Assembly (NCBI GenBank): GCA_946403085.1
Contig: CAMIYM010000007.1
Coordinates: 1 to 64,000, forward strand
Direction: 5' to 3'
Source of the DNA: an uncultured Clostridia bacterium
GTDB lineage: Bacteria > Bacillota > Clostridia > Saccharofermentanales > Saccharofermentanaceae
Length of the DNA stretch: 64,000 bases
Under the pieces are notes generated by a model. It made no database searches. It had not been told where the DNA came from and was given only the letters and a program-made list of their open reading frames with translations. Made by a program: the position numbers and the translations under genes. Shown here one piece after another: positions 52,912 to 63,028 of this stretch. Each line of letters starts with the position of its first letter. Position 1 is the first letter of the stretch.

Positions 52912-54021
52912 TCAGATACCTGCTCCTTTTCCTATAACGATAGGATAGTCGGGATGTCCGACAAGTCTTACGCCCGGTCTTACGAAAGCGTTCTTATCAA
53001 GGATTACATTCTCAAGATGGCAGTTCTCGGAGATGTGAACATCCTGCATGATAACGCAATTCTTGACTGTTGTATTCTTAGCAATCGTAACACTTCTGAA
53101 AATGACAGAACCTTCAACCTTGCCATAAATACGGCAGCCGTCTGATACGATCGAATCGCTCATCTCGGCGTTGTCGAAGTAAAGTGTCGGAGCCTCGTCC
53201 TTGACCTTTGTGTAGATAGGCTTTCCGCTCCAGAACAGGTCATTTCTGACTGACTCAGTAAGAAGTGACATTGAAGCATTGAAGTAAGCCTGTACACTGT
53301 TGATCCTGAGAACAACTCCGGAATACTCATAGCCGTGAACCCTGAATTCATCGAACATCTTAACGATCGAATGGATTCCAAAGTGGCTCTGGCCGTGTGC
53401 CATCTGACGTGCAAGGATATCGATAAGGAGATCTCTTCTGAGGCAAAGGATTCCAAGTGAGCACTTGGGAGAAGTAGCCTTTGCAGGATTGTAGAGCATG
53501 TCTCTTACAAATCCGTCTTCATCGATATCAAGAATATATGAAGGGTTGCCGTACTTTGTACCGTCGCGGTTATACATTACGGAAATATCCGCACCTGACT
53601 CCTCATGTGACTTGATGAATGAATCAAAAGTCGTATTGAGGATGACATTAGCGCCTGCAACGATAACATAAGGCGTTCTGGACTGTCTTAAGAAATCGAT
53701 AACGCCGGTAAGCTCCTCATCTGAACTGATATTCGTAGCTTCAGAGTTTACATAAGGCGGCAGGATATGAAGACCGTCATTCTTTCTGTCTAATGACCAT
53801 GCACCGCCTGTTCCCGTGTGGTCCATCAAAGACTTGTACTTGTTGTAAGTAAGAAGTCCGACGTTCTTGACGCCTGAATTAACCATGTTGGAGAGCATGA
53901 AGTCAATTATTCTGTATCTTCCGCCAAAAGGCATAGCGGAAAGCGCGCGGGGATTGGAGAGCTCACCCAGAGATATCTTTTTGTTGTCGGCCAGGATAAG
54001 GCCCATCGCATTGTTAAACAT
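52912..54021 (-). CDS. glgD: glucose-1-phosphate adenylyltransferase subunit GlgD
   Basis: A 369-residue GlgD, the second subunit of clostridial ADP-glucose pyrophosphorylase. It has ALSAMPFGGRYRIIDFMLSNMVNSG and a left-handed beta-helix C terminus. Compared with GlgC it lacks the GGQGSRL catalytic start (it begins MFNNAMGLILADNKKI), so it is likely regulatory. Clostridia often carry glgC-glgD in tandem, as here. Confidence 0.93.
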   Translation of the reverse strand: MFNNAMGLILADNKKISLGELSNPRALSAMPFGGRYRIIDFMLSNMVNSGVKNVGLLTYNKYKSLMDHTGTGGAWSLDRKNDGLHILPPYVNSEATNISSDEELTGVIDFLRQSRTPYVIVAGANVILNTTFDSFIKSHEESGADISVMYNRDGTKYGNPSYILDIDEDGFVRDMLYNPAKATSPKCSLGILCLRRDLLIDILARQMAHGQSHFGIHSIVKMFDEFRVHGYEYSGVVLRINSVQAYFNASMSLLTESVRNDLFWSGKPIYTKVKDEAPTLYFDNAEMSDSIVSDGCRIYGKVEGSVIFRSVTIAKNTTVKNCVIMQDVHISENCHLENVILDKNAFVRPGVRLVGHPDYPIVIGKGAGI

Positions 54022-54041
54022 ATGTCTTAATCTCCTTTACC

Positions 54042-55301
54042 TCATGCTCTTGAAGCTTTCTCAATGATCTTCTGATCATCAGGAACTTCCAGATCGGAAT
54101 CGATCATGCTGTTAGCCGGAATGACTGCACCGTCCTTTATCGTAAGTCCGCGCTCGAAAACGCAGATTCCTTCAGAACAGATCTTATGGTTCGTGTAAGG
54201 TCCTTCACCTTCAATAAAGCTTCCGGCCTGAACATCTTTGCCGATTACAGTTCCCTGATCGATTACACAACGCTCGATGTGTGCGCCTTCCTTAACGACT
54301 ACGCCCGGCATGAGAACACAGTCCTTTACGATAGCGCCCTTCTCTACGATTACTGATTCTGAGAGAACGGAATGCTCGACATCACCAAAGATACGGCATC
54401 CGTCTGTAAGAGCTGAATTCTTTACCTTAGCTCCTGAACCGATAAAGTGTGAAGGCTTAACAGGGTTTCTGGAAAAGATCTTCCAGGATCTGTCAACGAG
54501 ATTGATCTCTTCAGGCTTATCAAGGATATCCATGTTGGTCTCCCAGAGAGATGAGATCGTTCCTACATCCTTCCAATAACCTGAGAACCTGTAAGCGCAG
54601 AGTTTCTTGCCCTGAGCGAGAAGGTTAGGAACGATGTTCTTACCGAAGTCGTTGTTGGAATTGGGATTTGCTTCATCCTCGATCAAAGCCTGTCTCAAAA
54701 CACTCCATGTAAAGATGTAAACACCCATAGAAGCAAGATTGCTCTTAGGCTTAGCAGGCTTTTCCTCGAATTCCTCGATAACATCATCTTCCTTAGTGTT
54801 AAGGATACCGAATCTGGGAGCTTCTTCCCACGGTACCTCATATACTGCGATAGTTGCATCTGCACCCTTCTCGATGTGAGCTTTGAGCATGGCTGCATAA
54901 TCCATCTTGTAGATATGGTCACCTGAAAGGATAACAACATATTCAGGATCGTTATCATCGATAAAGCTCATATTCTGATAGATAGCGTTTGCTGTTCCCT
55001 TATACCAGTCAGAACCGGAATTGCTCTGGAAAGGCGGAAGGATATAAGCACCCGCATTATTTCTGTCGAGGTCCCAAGGGTGACCGTTGCCGACGTAAGT
55101 ATTCAGAGCCAACGGCTGGTACTGAGTAAGTACACCTACGATCTCTATACCTGAATTGACACAGTTAGAGAGCGGGAAATCGATGATCCTGTAACGGCTG
55201 CCGAAAGGCACTGCAGGCTTTGCTACCGTCTTGGTCAGAACACCCAGTCTGCTTCCCTGGCCACCTGCGAGTATCATCGCAACGACTTCAGTTCTTGACA
55301 T
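54042..55301 (-). CDS. glgC: glucose-1-phosphate adenylyltransferase
   Basis: A 419-residue catalytic subunit making ADP-glucose from glucose-1-phosphate and ATP. It has [25 protein letters not shown] (nucleotide-binding and catalytic start), [15 protein letters not shown], and a beta-helix C terminus. GGAGGT precedes the ATG. It is paired with GlgD downstream. Confidence 0.96.
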   Translation of the reverse strand: MSRTEVVAMILAGGQGSRLGVLTKTVAKPAVPFGSRYRIIDFPLSNCVNSGIEIVGVLTQYQPLALNTYVGNGHPWDLDRNNAGAYILPPFQSNSGSDWYKGTANAIYQNMSFIDDNDPEYVVILSGDHIYKMDYAAMLKAHIEKGADATIAVYEVPWEEAPRFGILNTKEDDVIEEFEEKPAKPKSNLASMGVYIFTWSVLRQALIEDEANPNSNNDFGKNIVPNLLAQGKKLCAYRFSGYWKDVGTISSLWETNMDILDKPEEINLVDRSWKIFSRNPVKPSHFIGSGAKVKNSALTDGCRIFGDVEHSVLSESVIVEKGAIVKDCVLMPGVVVKEGAHIERCVIDQGTVIGKDVQAGSFIEGEGPYTNHKICSEGICVFERGLTIKDGAVIPANSMIDSDLEVPDDQKIIEKASRA

Positions 55302-55325
55302 AATGAACTACCTCCGTATATGAGC

Positions 55326-57398
55326 TTATTTTGTTTTCTTTGTTTTAGTGTCAGCCTTCTTTGAAGGTGCGGCTTTCTTTGCGGCAGTCTTCTTGGCAGG
55401 CTTAGTCTCTTCTGCTTTTACAGCCTTCTTGGCAGCTGTTGTCTTCTTAGCTGCGGGTTTCTTAGCAGAAGTTTTCTTCGTATCTGCCTTGGAAGCCTTC
55501 TTGGCTCTCTTCTTAACAGGATCTTTCACCTTCATGAAATAGATTCCTGCAAGAGGCGGCAGATTGATCTTTACCTTGTAGGGTTTGCCGTTCAAAGGCT
55601 CATCGATTGCTTCAAAGCAGCCGTTTGCATCTGTGGCAGTAGGATAGCCGGAACCGCCGTGGCACATATCATCAGTGTTGAATACGATCTTGTATGTGCC
55701 GAGCTCATAAACCGGCATCTCATAACCTTCAAGGGGCTGGGGAACCATGTTAAGAGCAACGTAGATATCGTTTCTCTTGGGATCCGGACAGGATCTCTTG
55801 TACACGAAAACATTGTTCTTGGTATCATCAGCTGCTATCCATTCGAAGCCGGCCCATGTGTGGTCATCTTCCCACATCTGGGGATTCTCGATATAGAACT
55901 TGTTAAGTTCGCTGTTGAAGTTCTGCAAGAGACGGTGTGACTCATAATCAAGAAGGAACCACTCGAGCTGTTCATAGAAACGCCACTCGATGAACTGGCC
56001 GAACTCTGCACCCATGAAATTGAGCTTTCCGCCCGGATGGCTGATCTGATACATCATCATCGTACGAAGAGATGCGAACTTCCTCCAGATATCACCCGGC
56101 ATCTTGTCGATCAGGGAATGCTTGCCGTGAACGACTTCATCGTGTGAAAGGCTGAGGATATAGTTCTCAGAGAATGCATACATCATGGAGAAACAGAATT
56201 CATCATGATGCCATGCACGTGCATATGAGTCAGTGGAGAAATAATCCAGAGTATCGTGCATCCATCCCATGTTCCACTTGTGTGTGAAGCCCAGACCTCC
56301 GAACTCTACCGGATGAGATACCTTAGGCCATGCAGTGGATTCTTCAGCAATGAGCATTGCATGAGGATAGTTCTTGCGGATGGTCGAATTAAGTTTCTTG
56401 AAGAAGTCGATAGCTTCAAGGTTCTCATTGCCGCCGAACTTATTCGGGATGTACTGCTGTCTTCCGTAATCTCTGTAAAGCATCGAAGATACGGCATCAA
56501 CGCGGATTCCGTCAAGATGGAACTCATCAAGCCAGAACACCGCATTTGAGATCAGGAATGAGACAACTTCATTCTTGGAATAATCGAAAACATAAGTGCC
56601 CCATTCCCTGTGCTCACCGATCCTGGGATCTGAATACTCATAGCAAGGAGTACCGTCAAATCTGACAAGACCTTCCATATTCTTGGGGAAATGAGCAGGA
56701 ACCCAGTCAAGGATTACCGAGATACCGTTCTGGTGAAGGACGTCCACCATAAACTTGAAGTCTGCAGGCGTTCCGAATCTTGAAGTAACGGCATAATAAC
56801 CTGTAACCTGATAGCCCCACGAATCATCGAGCGGGTGCTCCAAGATAGGCATGAGCTCGATATGAGTGTAGTGCATCTTCTTGCAGTAATCAGCAAGATC
56901 TATTGCAAGTTCCCTGTACGTAAAGAAGTTTCCGTCAGGATGTCTTCTCCACGAACCAAGATGGATCTCATAGATATTGATCGGCTTGGGTGCCAATGCA
57001 TCCGTACGGTTCTTGCAGAACTCATCATCATTCCAGATATAATCTTCAGGATCGTAAATGATAGACGCATTATTAGGTCTTGTCTCGAAATGTCTTGCGA
57101 AGGGGTCGCCCTTCTCATAGATCCTGTTATCAGCACCGATAACTCTGTATTTATATCGGTCCCACTGCTGTGCATCAGGAACCTTCTGTTCCCAAATGCC
57201 GGTCTTTCCAAGCATAAACATCTGGCAGTCGTTGGGATCCCAATCGTTGAAATCACCCATAACGCTGACCATTCTTGCATGAGGAGCCCAAACGCGGAAT
57301 ATAAAGCCTTTCCCGTTCTCATCTTCGTAAGGATGAGCACCGAGGAACTTATAGCTCATATAGTTCTCGCCATTGTTGAATAAATAAGCGGCATCCAT
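55326..57398 (-). CDS. glgB: 1,4-alpha-glucan branching enzyme with Lys/Ala-rich tail
   Basis: A 690-residue GH13 branching enzyme. An N-terminal CBM48 (FRVWAPHARMVSVMGDFNDWDP) is followed by the barrel: DGIRVDAVSSML (Asp), MLIAEESTAWP (Glu), and LSLSHDEVVHG (Asp). The start at 57398 is kept because YLFNNGENYMSYKFLGAHPYE matches the family's N-terminal motif, even though GGGAGG is 13 nt away. The last 65 residues are a Lys/Ala/Thr-rich tail like that of GlgA. It is first in the glycogen operon. Confidence 0.95.
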   Translation of the reverse strand: MDAAYLFNNGENYMSYKFLGAHPYEDENGKGFIFRVWAPHARMVSVMGDFNDWDPNDCQMFMLGKTGIWEQKVPDAQQWDRYKYRVIGADNRIYEKGDPFARHFETRPNNASIIYDPEDYIWNDDEFCKNRTDALAPKPINIYEIHLGSWRRHPDGNFFTYRELAIDLADYCKKMHYTHIELMPILEHPLDDSWGYQVTGYYAVTSRFGTPADFKFMVDVLHQNGISVILDWVPAHFPKNMEGLVRFDGTPCYEYSDPRIGEHREWGTYVFDYSKNEVVSFLISNAVFWLDEFHLDGIRVDAVSSMLYRDYGRQQYIPNKFGGNENLEAIDFFKKLNSTIRKNYPHAMLIAEESTAWPKVSHPVEFGGLGFTHKWNMGWMHDTLDYFSTDSYARAWHHDEFCFSMMYAFSENYILSLSHDEVVHGKHSLIDKMPGDIWRKFASLRTMMMYQISHPGGKLNFMGAEFGQFIEWRFYEQLEWFLLDYESHRLLQNFNSELNKFYIENPQMWEDDHTWAGFEWIAADDTKNNVFVYKRSCPDPKRNDIYVALNMVPQPLEGYEMPVYELGTYKIVFNTDDMCHGGSGYPTATDANGCFEAIDEPLNGKPYKVKINLPPLAGIYFMKVKDPVKKRAKKASKADTKKTSAKKPAAKKTTAAKKAVKAEETKPAKKTAAKKAAPSKKADTKTKKTK

Positions 57399-57488
57399 TG
57401 ATGTAGCTCTGCCTCCCTGTGTCGTATTATCGGCGATGCATTATAAATGCACGTCAAAAGCCAAGGACTGACGCCCTTAATAACAGAT

Positions 57489-57517
57489 ATTATAAACTAA
57501 ATTAGATAATTATCCAA
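57489..57517 (-). promoter_or_regulatory. promoter of the glycogen operon
   Basis: On the minus strand, TTGGAT (57512-57517), a 17-nt spacer and TATAAT (57489-57494). The leader is about 80 nt. Confidence 0.85.
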
Positions 57518-57605
57518 CCGAAAATACAAAAAAACGATGATTTTTGCCGTCGCTTTTGTGCAAAATTTACATAACAGTGCTGATTTTTCGAACAGATAAG
57601 GAATA

Positions 57606-59528
57606 TTACCCGTTTCTGCCGTTCTTATGGCCCCTTTTCTCACTGTACATAGACTCATCTGCCGCTTTCAGACAATGCTCAAATACCTTATGCGCATCAC
57701 TCTCAGCCGAATCATCAGGATATTCGACATGGATACCGGAACTGAATCTGACTTTGAACTCCTTACCGTCGAGCATAACTTTCTGCGCAATCACTGTTCT
57801 GGCTCTTTCTATGAACTTCAAAGCCTTTTCTTCTGTATAGTTCTTTGCCAGGACAATGAACTCATCACCGCCGGCTCTTGCACATATCTCATCTCCGGTT
57901 GAAGCACTCATGAGACCATAAGCGATCGTCTTAAGGCCGTAGTCACCTTCGTTATGTCCGAAATTGTCATTAATATATTTGAGGCCGTCCATATCAATGG
58001 CTATGAAAGTAAGACCGCTTTTTAACGCGATGCATTCGTTATAGAAAGTCTGGAAATGCTCTTCCAGTCCCCAACGGTTATAAAGCTCTGTCAGCATATC
58101 CCTGTTGTAAAGGAATTTCAGTCTTGATACCGAGCGTTCCAGGTCTCTCTGGATACGCTTTGTCTCCATGATTACTCCCAGGTTAACGAACCAGGACTGG
58201 ACAGCTTTCTGTTCACGGTAATCGATATCGGGAGAAACGATAAGATATCCCATGTAGTACTGCAGATGATGGAGTGCGAAGACATAATATGGATTAGGGT
58301 CTTCGAGCATATCTTTAGGCAGGATGTCTTTCTTTCTGAATGTCTGAACAGGAACGGTTTCCTCTCCCCGGTAACCGGTGACTATGGTCATCTCCTCATC
58401 TTCTTTGGAGAAGCCCTCACCTACGATCCTCTGTTTATCCCAGCCGGGCGCAAGGCAGAGAAGCATTTCTTTAAAACCCGTATCGGTCTTGGCATTTTTG
58501 CTTATAGCACTGAAGCAGTCTTCAAAAGAATTATTCTCGGAAACGCTTATCATGAGATTGGTCATGGACTGAGCTATTCCCGTAGCATTATCCAGCCTTT
58601 TTGTATAGACAAGCCTGAAATCTTCAATCTTATCAACTGTCTTTTCAACACAGCCGCATGACTGGTTAATGAGAATATCTCCAACGATCTTTATGTCCTC
58701 AGAAAACTTCTCGCCTTCTGTCATTTTGAGGATCGTTGTGATGGCCGTATAACCCATATCATAGAACGGCTGTCTTGCCGTTGTGATCGTAGGGAACCCG
58801 CTGACAGATTCAGCTACTCCGTCAAATCCGGTAATGATGAGGTCTTCAGGAACTCTTATGCCTCTTTCCTTGCAGGCATTGATAAGACCTACAGCCGAAT
58901 AATCGTTATCACAGACAACAGCTTCAGGAAGTCTCCTGTCTCTGTTTTCGTAAACTTTGAGAATATAGTCCAGAGCATCCTCGCCGCAGTCGAACCAGAG
59001 CGTTCCATAATAATTCTTCTCTTCCTCAAAAGGAATGCCGTGGGATTCTAAAACAGTCTTAAAAGCATCAAGGCGCTCTTGCGTAAAGTTCTTAATCTTT
59101 TCGCCTGCCAGATGGAAAATATCCTTACAGCCGTGGCACTCGACTACGTGCTCAACGACTTTCGAAAAAGTGGCGATGTCATCGCAGCGCACATTAAACT
59201 GGTCCTCATCCTTGCCTCCGATATTGATAATCGGCTTATCGTATTCAGAAAGCAGTTTTTTCAGATGGTCCTTGATGATCTGGCTGAAATAGGTGCTGAT
59301 CTTGATAACTCCGTCAAAATCATCCAAGTCGGGAATATCAAAAGATACGCAGTCACCTTCATCGTATCTCGAAAATTCACCATAGTTCCTGGCACTGTAT
59401 GAATCACCGAAACTCGCGAAAAAGATAAGCTTAACGCCATATTTCCTTGCAGCATCAATGAGGCCCTTCTGCATCATGGCCGACATCTGCTCATAAACAT
59501 GAGATGTAAATACAGCGATTTTTCTCAT
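57606..59528 (-). CDS. LacI-fold sensor with GGDEF diguanylate cyclase domain
   Basis: A 640-residue cytoplasmic protein. Residues 1 to about 290 resemble the ligand-binding part of LacI/GalR regulators (KIAVFTSHVYEQMSAMMQKG, DGVIKISTYF, PEAVVCDNDYSAVGLINACKERGIRVPEDLIITGFDG) without their DNA-binding helix-turn-helix. A central region (about 300-460) is of unknown type. The C terminus is a GGDEF domain with intact RAGGDEFIVL, predicted to make cyclic di-GMP. No EAL domain. It lies upstream of glgB in the same direction, so a sugar signal may connect to glycogen metabolism. Confidence 0.85.
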   Translation of the reverse strand: MRKIAVFTSHVYEQMSAMMQKGLIDAARKYGVKLIFFASFGDSYSARNYGEFSRYDEGDCVSFDIPDLDDFDGVIKISTYFSQIIKDHLKKLLSEYDKPIINIGGKDEDQFNVRCDDIATFSKVVEHVVECHGCKDIFHLAGEKIKNFTQERLDAFKTVLESHGIPFEEEKNYYGTLWFDCGEDALDYILKVYENRDRRLPEAVVCDNDYSAVGLINACKERGIRVPEDLIITGFDGVAESVSGFPTITTARQPFYDMGYTAITTILKMTEGEKFSEDIKIVGDILINQSCGCVEKTVDKIEDFRLVYTKRLDNATGIAQSMTNLMISVSENNSFEDCFSAISKNAKTDTGFKEMLLCLAPGWDKQRIVGEGFSKEDEEMTIVTGYRGEETVPVQTFRKKDILPKDMLEDPNPYYVFALHHLQYYMGYLIVSPDIDYREQKAVQSWFVNLGVIMETKRIQRDLERSVSRLKFLYNRDMLTELYNRWGLEEHFQTFYNECIALKSGLTFIAIDMDGLKYINDNFGHNEGDYGLKTIAYGLMSASTGDEICARAGGDEFIVLAKNYTEEKALKFIERARTVIAQKVMLDGKEFKVRFSSGIHVEYPDDSAESDAHKVFEHCLKAADESMYSEKRGHKNGRNG

Positions 59529-59684
59529 TTTCCATTCCCGCGAAAACACATACTTACAAAATTATTATATTCTTTCGGATTGTTTAATGGTTAACTCAAT
59601 GTAAATTAAAATTAAGTTTTTTTGTTAACGGCGGACATAACCATCGTGGTATTCTATTCGAAGACAAATGAAAGAGGTTGATCC

Positions 59685-60215
59685 ATGAAATACTTTGTAG
59701 CATCAGATATCCACGGCGATTCATATTGGGCAGAGCGTGTAATAAGCGCCTTCAAAGAAAGCGGCGCAGATAAGCTCGTCTTGCTCGGTGACATTCTCTA
59801 TCACGGCCCGAGGAACGACCTCCCCGCTCATTATGAACCGAAAAAAGTGATCGGACTTTTCAATGCTATAGCTGACAAGATCCTCGCAGTAAGAGGCAAC
59901 TGCGATACAGAAGTAGACCAGATGGTCTTAAAGTTCCCTATCCTGGCAGATTACATCTACCTCGTTGACGAAGGAACTGTCTTCTTCGTAACTCATGGCC
60001 ATATCTATAACCCTATGAACCTTCCTGCCGTTATGCCTGAAGATGCAATCCTTCTTACAGGACATACGCATGTTGCAGGAGATATCATGTGGGAATACGA
60101 AGATGGCAGGAAGATCCGCTATATGAATCCGGGCTCTCCTTCCATTCCGAAGGAAGACACAAAGCCTTCTTACATCATCATCGAAAACGGCAAGGCAGAA
60201 CTGTTTTCTTTCTGA
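59685..60215 (+). CDS. yfcE: YfcE-type phosphodiesterase (calcineurin-like)
   Basis: A 176-residue metallophosphoesterase. Metal-binding motifs are DIHGD near residue 8, GDILYHG, GNCDTE, and THGH/GHTHVAG toward the end. E. coli YfcE has the same layout and length. It hydrolyses phosphodiesters in the presence of Mn2+. It is divergent from the GGDEF gene, and GAAAGAGG lies upstream of the ATG. Confidence 0.93.
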   Translation: MKYFVASDIHGDSYWAERVISAFKESGADKLVLLGDILYHGPRNDLPAHYEPKKVIGLFNAIADKILAVRGNCDTEVDQMVLKFPILADYIYLVDEGTVFFVTHGHIYNPMNLPAVMPEDAILLTGHTHVAGDIMWEYEDGRKIRYMNPGSPSIPKEDTKPSYIIIENGKAELFSF

Positions 60216-60242
60216 TCTGCACTTTCTGTCTGAACAGTAAAA

Positions 60243-60270
60243 AGGCCGCCATAACTGGCGGCCTCTTTAT
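60243..60270. terminator. bidirectional terminator between yfcE and the 2-oxoacid oxidoreductase operon
   Basis: AGGCCGCCA (60243-60251) pairs with TGGCGGCCT (60256-60264), 4-nt loop. The plus side reads CTTTATC; the minus side reads TTTTTAC. Confidence 0.88.
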
Positions 60271-60292
60271 CATTTCTTTAGATTAACAAAAC

Positions 60293-60832
60293 TTACTTAG
60301 CGAATGCTGCGCCTCTGTCAAATGCTTCCATATTGACAGGGATCAGGTTGTGCTTTCTCTCAGGAAGGATCTCATAAAGGGACTTCTCGAAAGAATCTCT
60401 TGTGAAGCAACCTGTAGCCGTAGCCATGCAGCCCATCATTGTGATAGGAGCGAACATCATCTTGCCCAATTCGGAAGCGATATCGGAAGCTTCCATAGCG
60501 ATGACCTTGATGTCTGTTCTTGTAGGTCTTGTCTTGATGAGGGAAGAATCGAGGATCATCAAAGCGCCGGGCTTTAACTGCTTCTCGAACTTCTCCATTG
60601 AAGGCTGGTTAAGGCAGATAACAACGTCTGCATCGTTAACAACGGGTGAACCGATAGGCTCATCAGAGAAAACTACGGAGCAGTTAGCTGTACCGCCACG
60701 CATCTCAGGACCGTATGACGGGAACCATGAGACTTCCTTGCCTTCGTAAAGAGCAGCTTCTGCTGCCATCTTGCCTGCGGAGAGGATTCCCTGACCGCCG
60801 AAACCGGCAAAAATTACAGAGAAATCAATCAT
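60293..60832 (-). CDS. 2-oxoacid:ferredoxin oxidoreductase gamma subunit
   Basis: A 179-residue gamma subunit. FAGFGGQGILSAGKMAAEAA and YGPEMRGGTANCSVVFSDEPIGSP are the family signatures. It is part of the four-gene delta-alpha-beta-gamma complex and is coupled to the beta subunit by an ATGA overlap. It supports oxidation of a branched or 2-oxoacid with ferredoxin. Confidence 0.93.
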   Translation of the reverse strand: MIDFSVIFAGFGGQGILSAGKMAAEAALYEGKEVSWFPSYGPEMRGGTANCSVVFSDEPIGSPVVNDADVVICLNQPSMEKFEKQLKPGALMILDSSLIKTRPTRTDIKVIAMEASDIASELGKMMFAPITMMGCMATATGCFTRDSFEKSLYEILPERKHNLIPVNMEAFDRGAAFAK

Positions 60833-61653
60833 TTCTTCACCTCCCCAACGTTAACGCAATTGTTTGCTGTTGCAGGAATAGCACCGGAAACATAATTGCC
60901 TTCAGCATCGAATGTGATGTCTGCGCCCTTGTAGCATCCTAACGGATACTGCTTCTCCATGTTCTCCTTAAGCCACTCCATAGCAGCGAGAGGCTCCTTG
61001 CCCCAGTTTGTAGGGCATGTGGAAAGAACTTCTACGAGAGAGAAGCCGAGCTTGTTCTTCTGGACATTAAATGCCTTCTGGATAGCTCTCTTAGCGTTCT
61101 GGATGTTCTTGAAATCAGTAACGCAAACACGCTCGATGTAAGCAGCGCCTGCGAGATTGGATAAGAACTCGGAAACGTTGATAGGATAACCCTGGTAAGA
61201 AGGATCACGGCCCCAGGGAGATGTTGTTGTAACCTGGCCTACGAGTGTTGTAGGAGCCATCTGACCTGATGTCATGCCGTAAACTGCATTGTTTACGAAG
61301 ATTACTGTGATATTCTCGCTTCTTGCAGCAGCATGAACGATCTCAGCTGTACCGATGGATGCGAGGTCACCGTCTCCCTGATATGTGAAGACGAAGCTGT
61401 CCTTCAAGTTTCTCTTGATACCTGTAGCAACTGCAGGTGCTCTTCCGTGAGCTGCCTGAACCATGTCGCAAGCAATGTATTCATAAGAATTGTATGTGCA
61501 TCCTACTGATGCAACACCTACTGCAGTCTCAAGAGCATCATTGGCAACAAGAGTCTCTGCTACGAGTCTGTGGATGATGCCGTGGCAGCATCCGGGACAA
61601 TAGTGGAAAGGCTTATCTGTAAGGCCTTTTGTGGGTTCGAAAACTACAGCCAT
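60829..61653 (-). CDS. 2-oxoacid:ferredoxin oxidoreductase beta subunit (thiamine diphosphate-binding)
   Basis: A 274-residue subunit. The N-terminal FHYCPGCCHGIIHRLVAE holds Cys ligands; TYQGDGDLASIGTAEIVHAAAR is the thiamine diphosphate/Mg2+-binding motif; NNAVYGMTSGQMAPTTL follows. Similar to VorA/KorB of anaerobes. Its ATG overlaps the alpha-subunit stop by one base (TAATG). Confidence 0.94.
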   Translation of the reverse strand: MAVVFEPTKGLTDKPFHYCPGCCHGIIHRLVAETLVANDALETAVGVASVGCTYNSYEYIACDMVQAAHGRAPAVATGIKRNLKDSFVFTYQGDGDLASIGTAEIVHAAARSENITVIFVNNAVYGMTSGQMAPTTLVGQVTTTSPWGRDPSYQGYPINVSEFLSNLAGAAYIERVCVTDFKNIQNAKRAIQKAFNVQKNKLGFSLVEVLSTCPTNWGKEPLAAMEWLKENMEKQYPLGCYKGADITFDAEGNYVSGAIPATANNCVNVGEVKK

Positions 61654-62744
61654 CAGAAATTACCTCCTTCTGTGATCTTTCCCTCGTGGATAGCAACGAT
61701 CTTGTCGAGGATTTCCTTCTGCATCGGGAGATTTCCTCCGAGTCTGCCGTGGAAATATACAGGCTTCTTGCCGTTAACGCCAAGCTTAACGTCTTCGATC
61801 ATCTGACCTGCGTTGAGCTCTACGTCGAGGAACGCCTTAACTGAAGGCATATCAGCAGCTTCAGCGATTGCCTTGTAAGGGAAAGGCCAAAGTGTGATAG
61901 GTCTGATCATGCCGACCTTGATACCAAGCTCAGCAGCCTGACGGATAACGTTACGTGAGATTCTGGAACATGTGGAGAAAGCTGTGATAACGATCTCAGC
62001 ATCTTCCATGTTGATTGCCTCATAACGTACTTCGTTAGCCTCAACGATCTTATACTTCTCCTGAAGTTCGAGGTTCTTCTTCTCAAGAACATCCGGATCG
62101 ATGTAGATGGAAGTTACTGTGTGATGGAAAGAATCGCCCTTTCTGCCGCAAGCAGCCCAAGGCTTAGCGATAGTCTCTACAGGCTCCTCGTCACGGAAAG
62201 CAACAGGCTCCATCATCTGACCCAAAGTACCGTCGCCTATGATCATGCAGGTCATTCTGTACTTATCAGCGAGATTAAATGCCTCTACAACGAGCTCATA
62301 AAGTTCCTGAACAGAAGCCGGTGCGATAACGATGTTTCTATAGTCACCGTGTCCGCCGCCCTTTGTTGCCTGGAAGTAGTCGCCCTGTGCAGGCTGAATG
62401 CCGCCCAGACCCGGGCCTGCTCTAACGATATTAACTACGACTGCAGGAAGCTCAGCACCTGCAATGTAAGAGATACCTTCCTGCTTGAGGGAGATTCCCG
62501 GAGAGGAAGAAGATGTCATAACTCTGAATCCTGCGGCTGCAGCACCATAAACCATGTTGATTGCTGCGACTTCAGATTCTGCCTGAACGAAGTTACCACC
62601 GACCTGGACCATCTTCTTAGCCATATAGTGCATGACTTCTGTCTGAGGTGTGATCGGGTATCCGAAATAGTTACGGCAACCTGCTCTGATAGCTGCCTCG
62701 GCAATGACTTCATTGCCTTTCATTAATACTCTTTTCTGTGCCAT
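61653..62744 (-). CDS. 2-oxoacid:ferredoxin oxidoreductase alpha subunit (VorB-like)
   Basis: A 363-residue alpha subunit. The start MAQKRVLMKGNEVIAEAAIRAG and YFGYPITPQTEVMHYMAKKM, plus VMTSSSSPGISLKQEGISYIAGAELP, match VorB/KorA proteins. It forms the active site with the beta subunit. A substrate of branched-chain 2-oxoacids or 2-oxoglutarate is likely but cannot be chosen. Cotranscribed with the ferredoxin subunit 14 nt upstream. Confidence 0.94.
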   Translation of the reverse strand: MAQKRVLMKGNEVIAEAAIRAGCRNYFGYPITPQTEVMHYMAKKMVQVGGNFVQAESEVAAINMVYGAAAAGFRVMTSSSSPGISLKQEGISYIAGAELPAVVVNIVRAGPGLGGIQPAQGDYFQATKGGGHGDYRNIVIAPASVQELYELVVEAFNLADKYRMTCMIIGDGTLGQMMEPVAFRDEEPVETIAKPWAACGRKGDSFHHTVTSIYIDPDVLEKKNLELQEKYKIVEANEVRYEAINMEDAEIVITAFSTCSRISRNVIRQAAELGIKVGMIRPITLWPFPYKAIAEAADMPSVKAFLDVELNAGQMIEDVKLGVNGKKPVYFHGRLGGNLPMQKEILDKIVAIHEGKITEGGNF

Positions 62745-62758
62745 AAACTCCCTCCCGA

Positions 62759-62974
62759 TCAGAAACGCTCAACAGTGATTACAACGTCCGGGCACTGCGT
62801 AGCGCAGAAAGCACATCCGATGCACTCATCAGGATTTACGCAGGTTGCGGGGTGATAACCCTTGCTATTAAGCCTAGTCTTGTCAAGTTCGAGGATTTTC
62901 TTAGGGCAAGCTGCTACACAAAGTCCGCAGCCCTTGCACAGATTCTCGTTAAAAGTCGTTTTACCTTTTGCCAC
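62759..62974 (-). CDS. 2-oxoacid:ferredoxin oxidoreductase delta subunit (2x4Fe-4S ferredoxin)
   Basis: A 71-residue ferredoxin with two cluster motifs, CKGCGLCVAACP and CIGCAFCATQCP. It passes electrons from the thiamine site to soluble ferredoxin. It is first in the operon, with AGGAGG upstream and a strong promoter. Confidence 0.95.
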   Translation of the reverse strand: MAKGKTTFNENLCKGCGLCVAACPKKILELDKTRLNSKGYHPATCVNPDECIGCAFCATQCPDVVITVERF

Positions 62975-63028
62975 GAAAAACCTCCTAAAACTATCGCGCG
63001 TGTATTAATACGCTAAAATTATCGTCAT

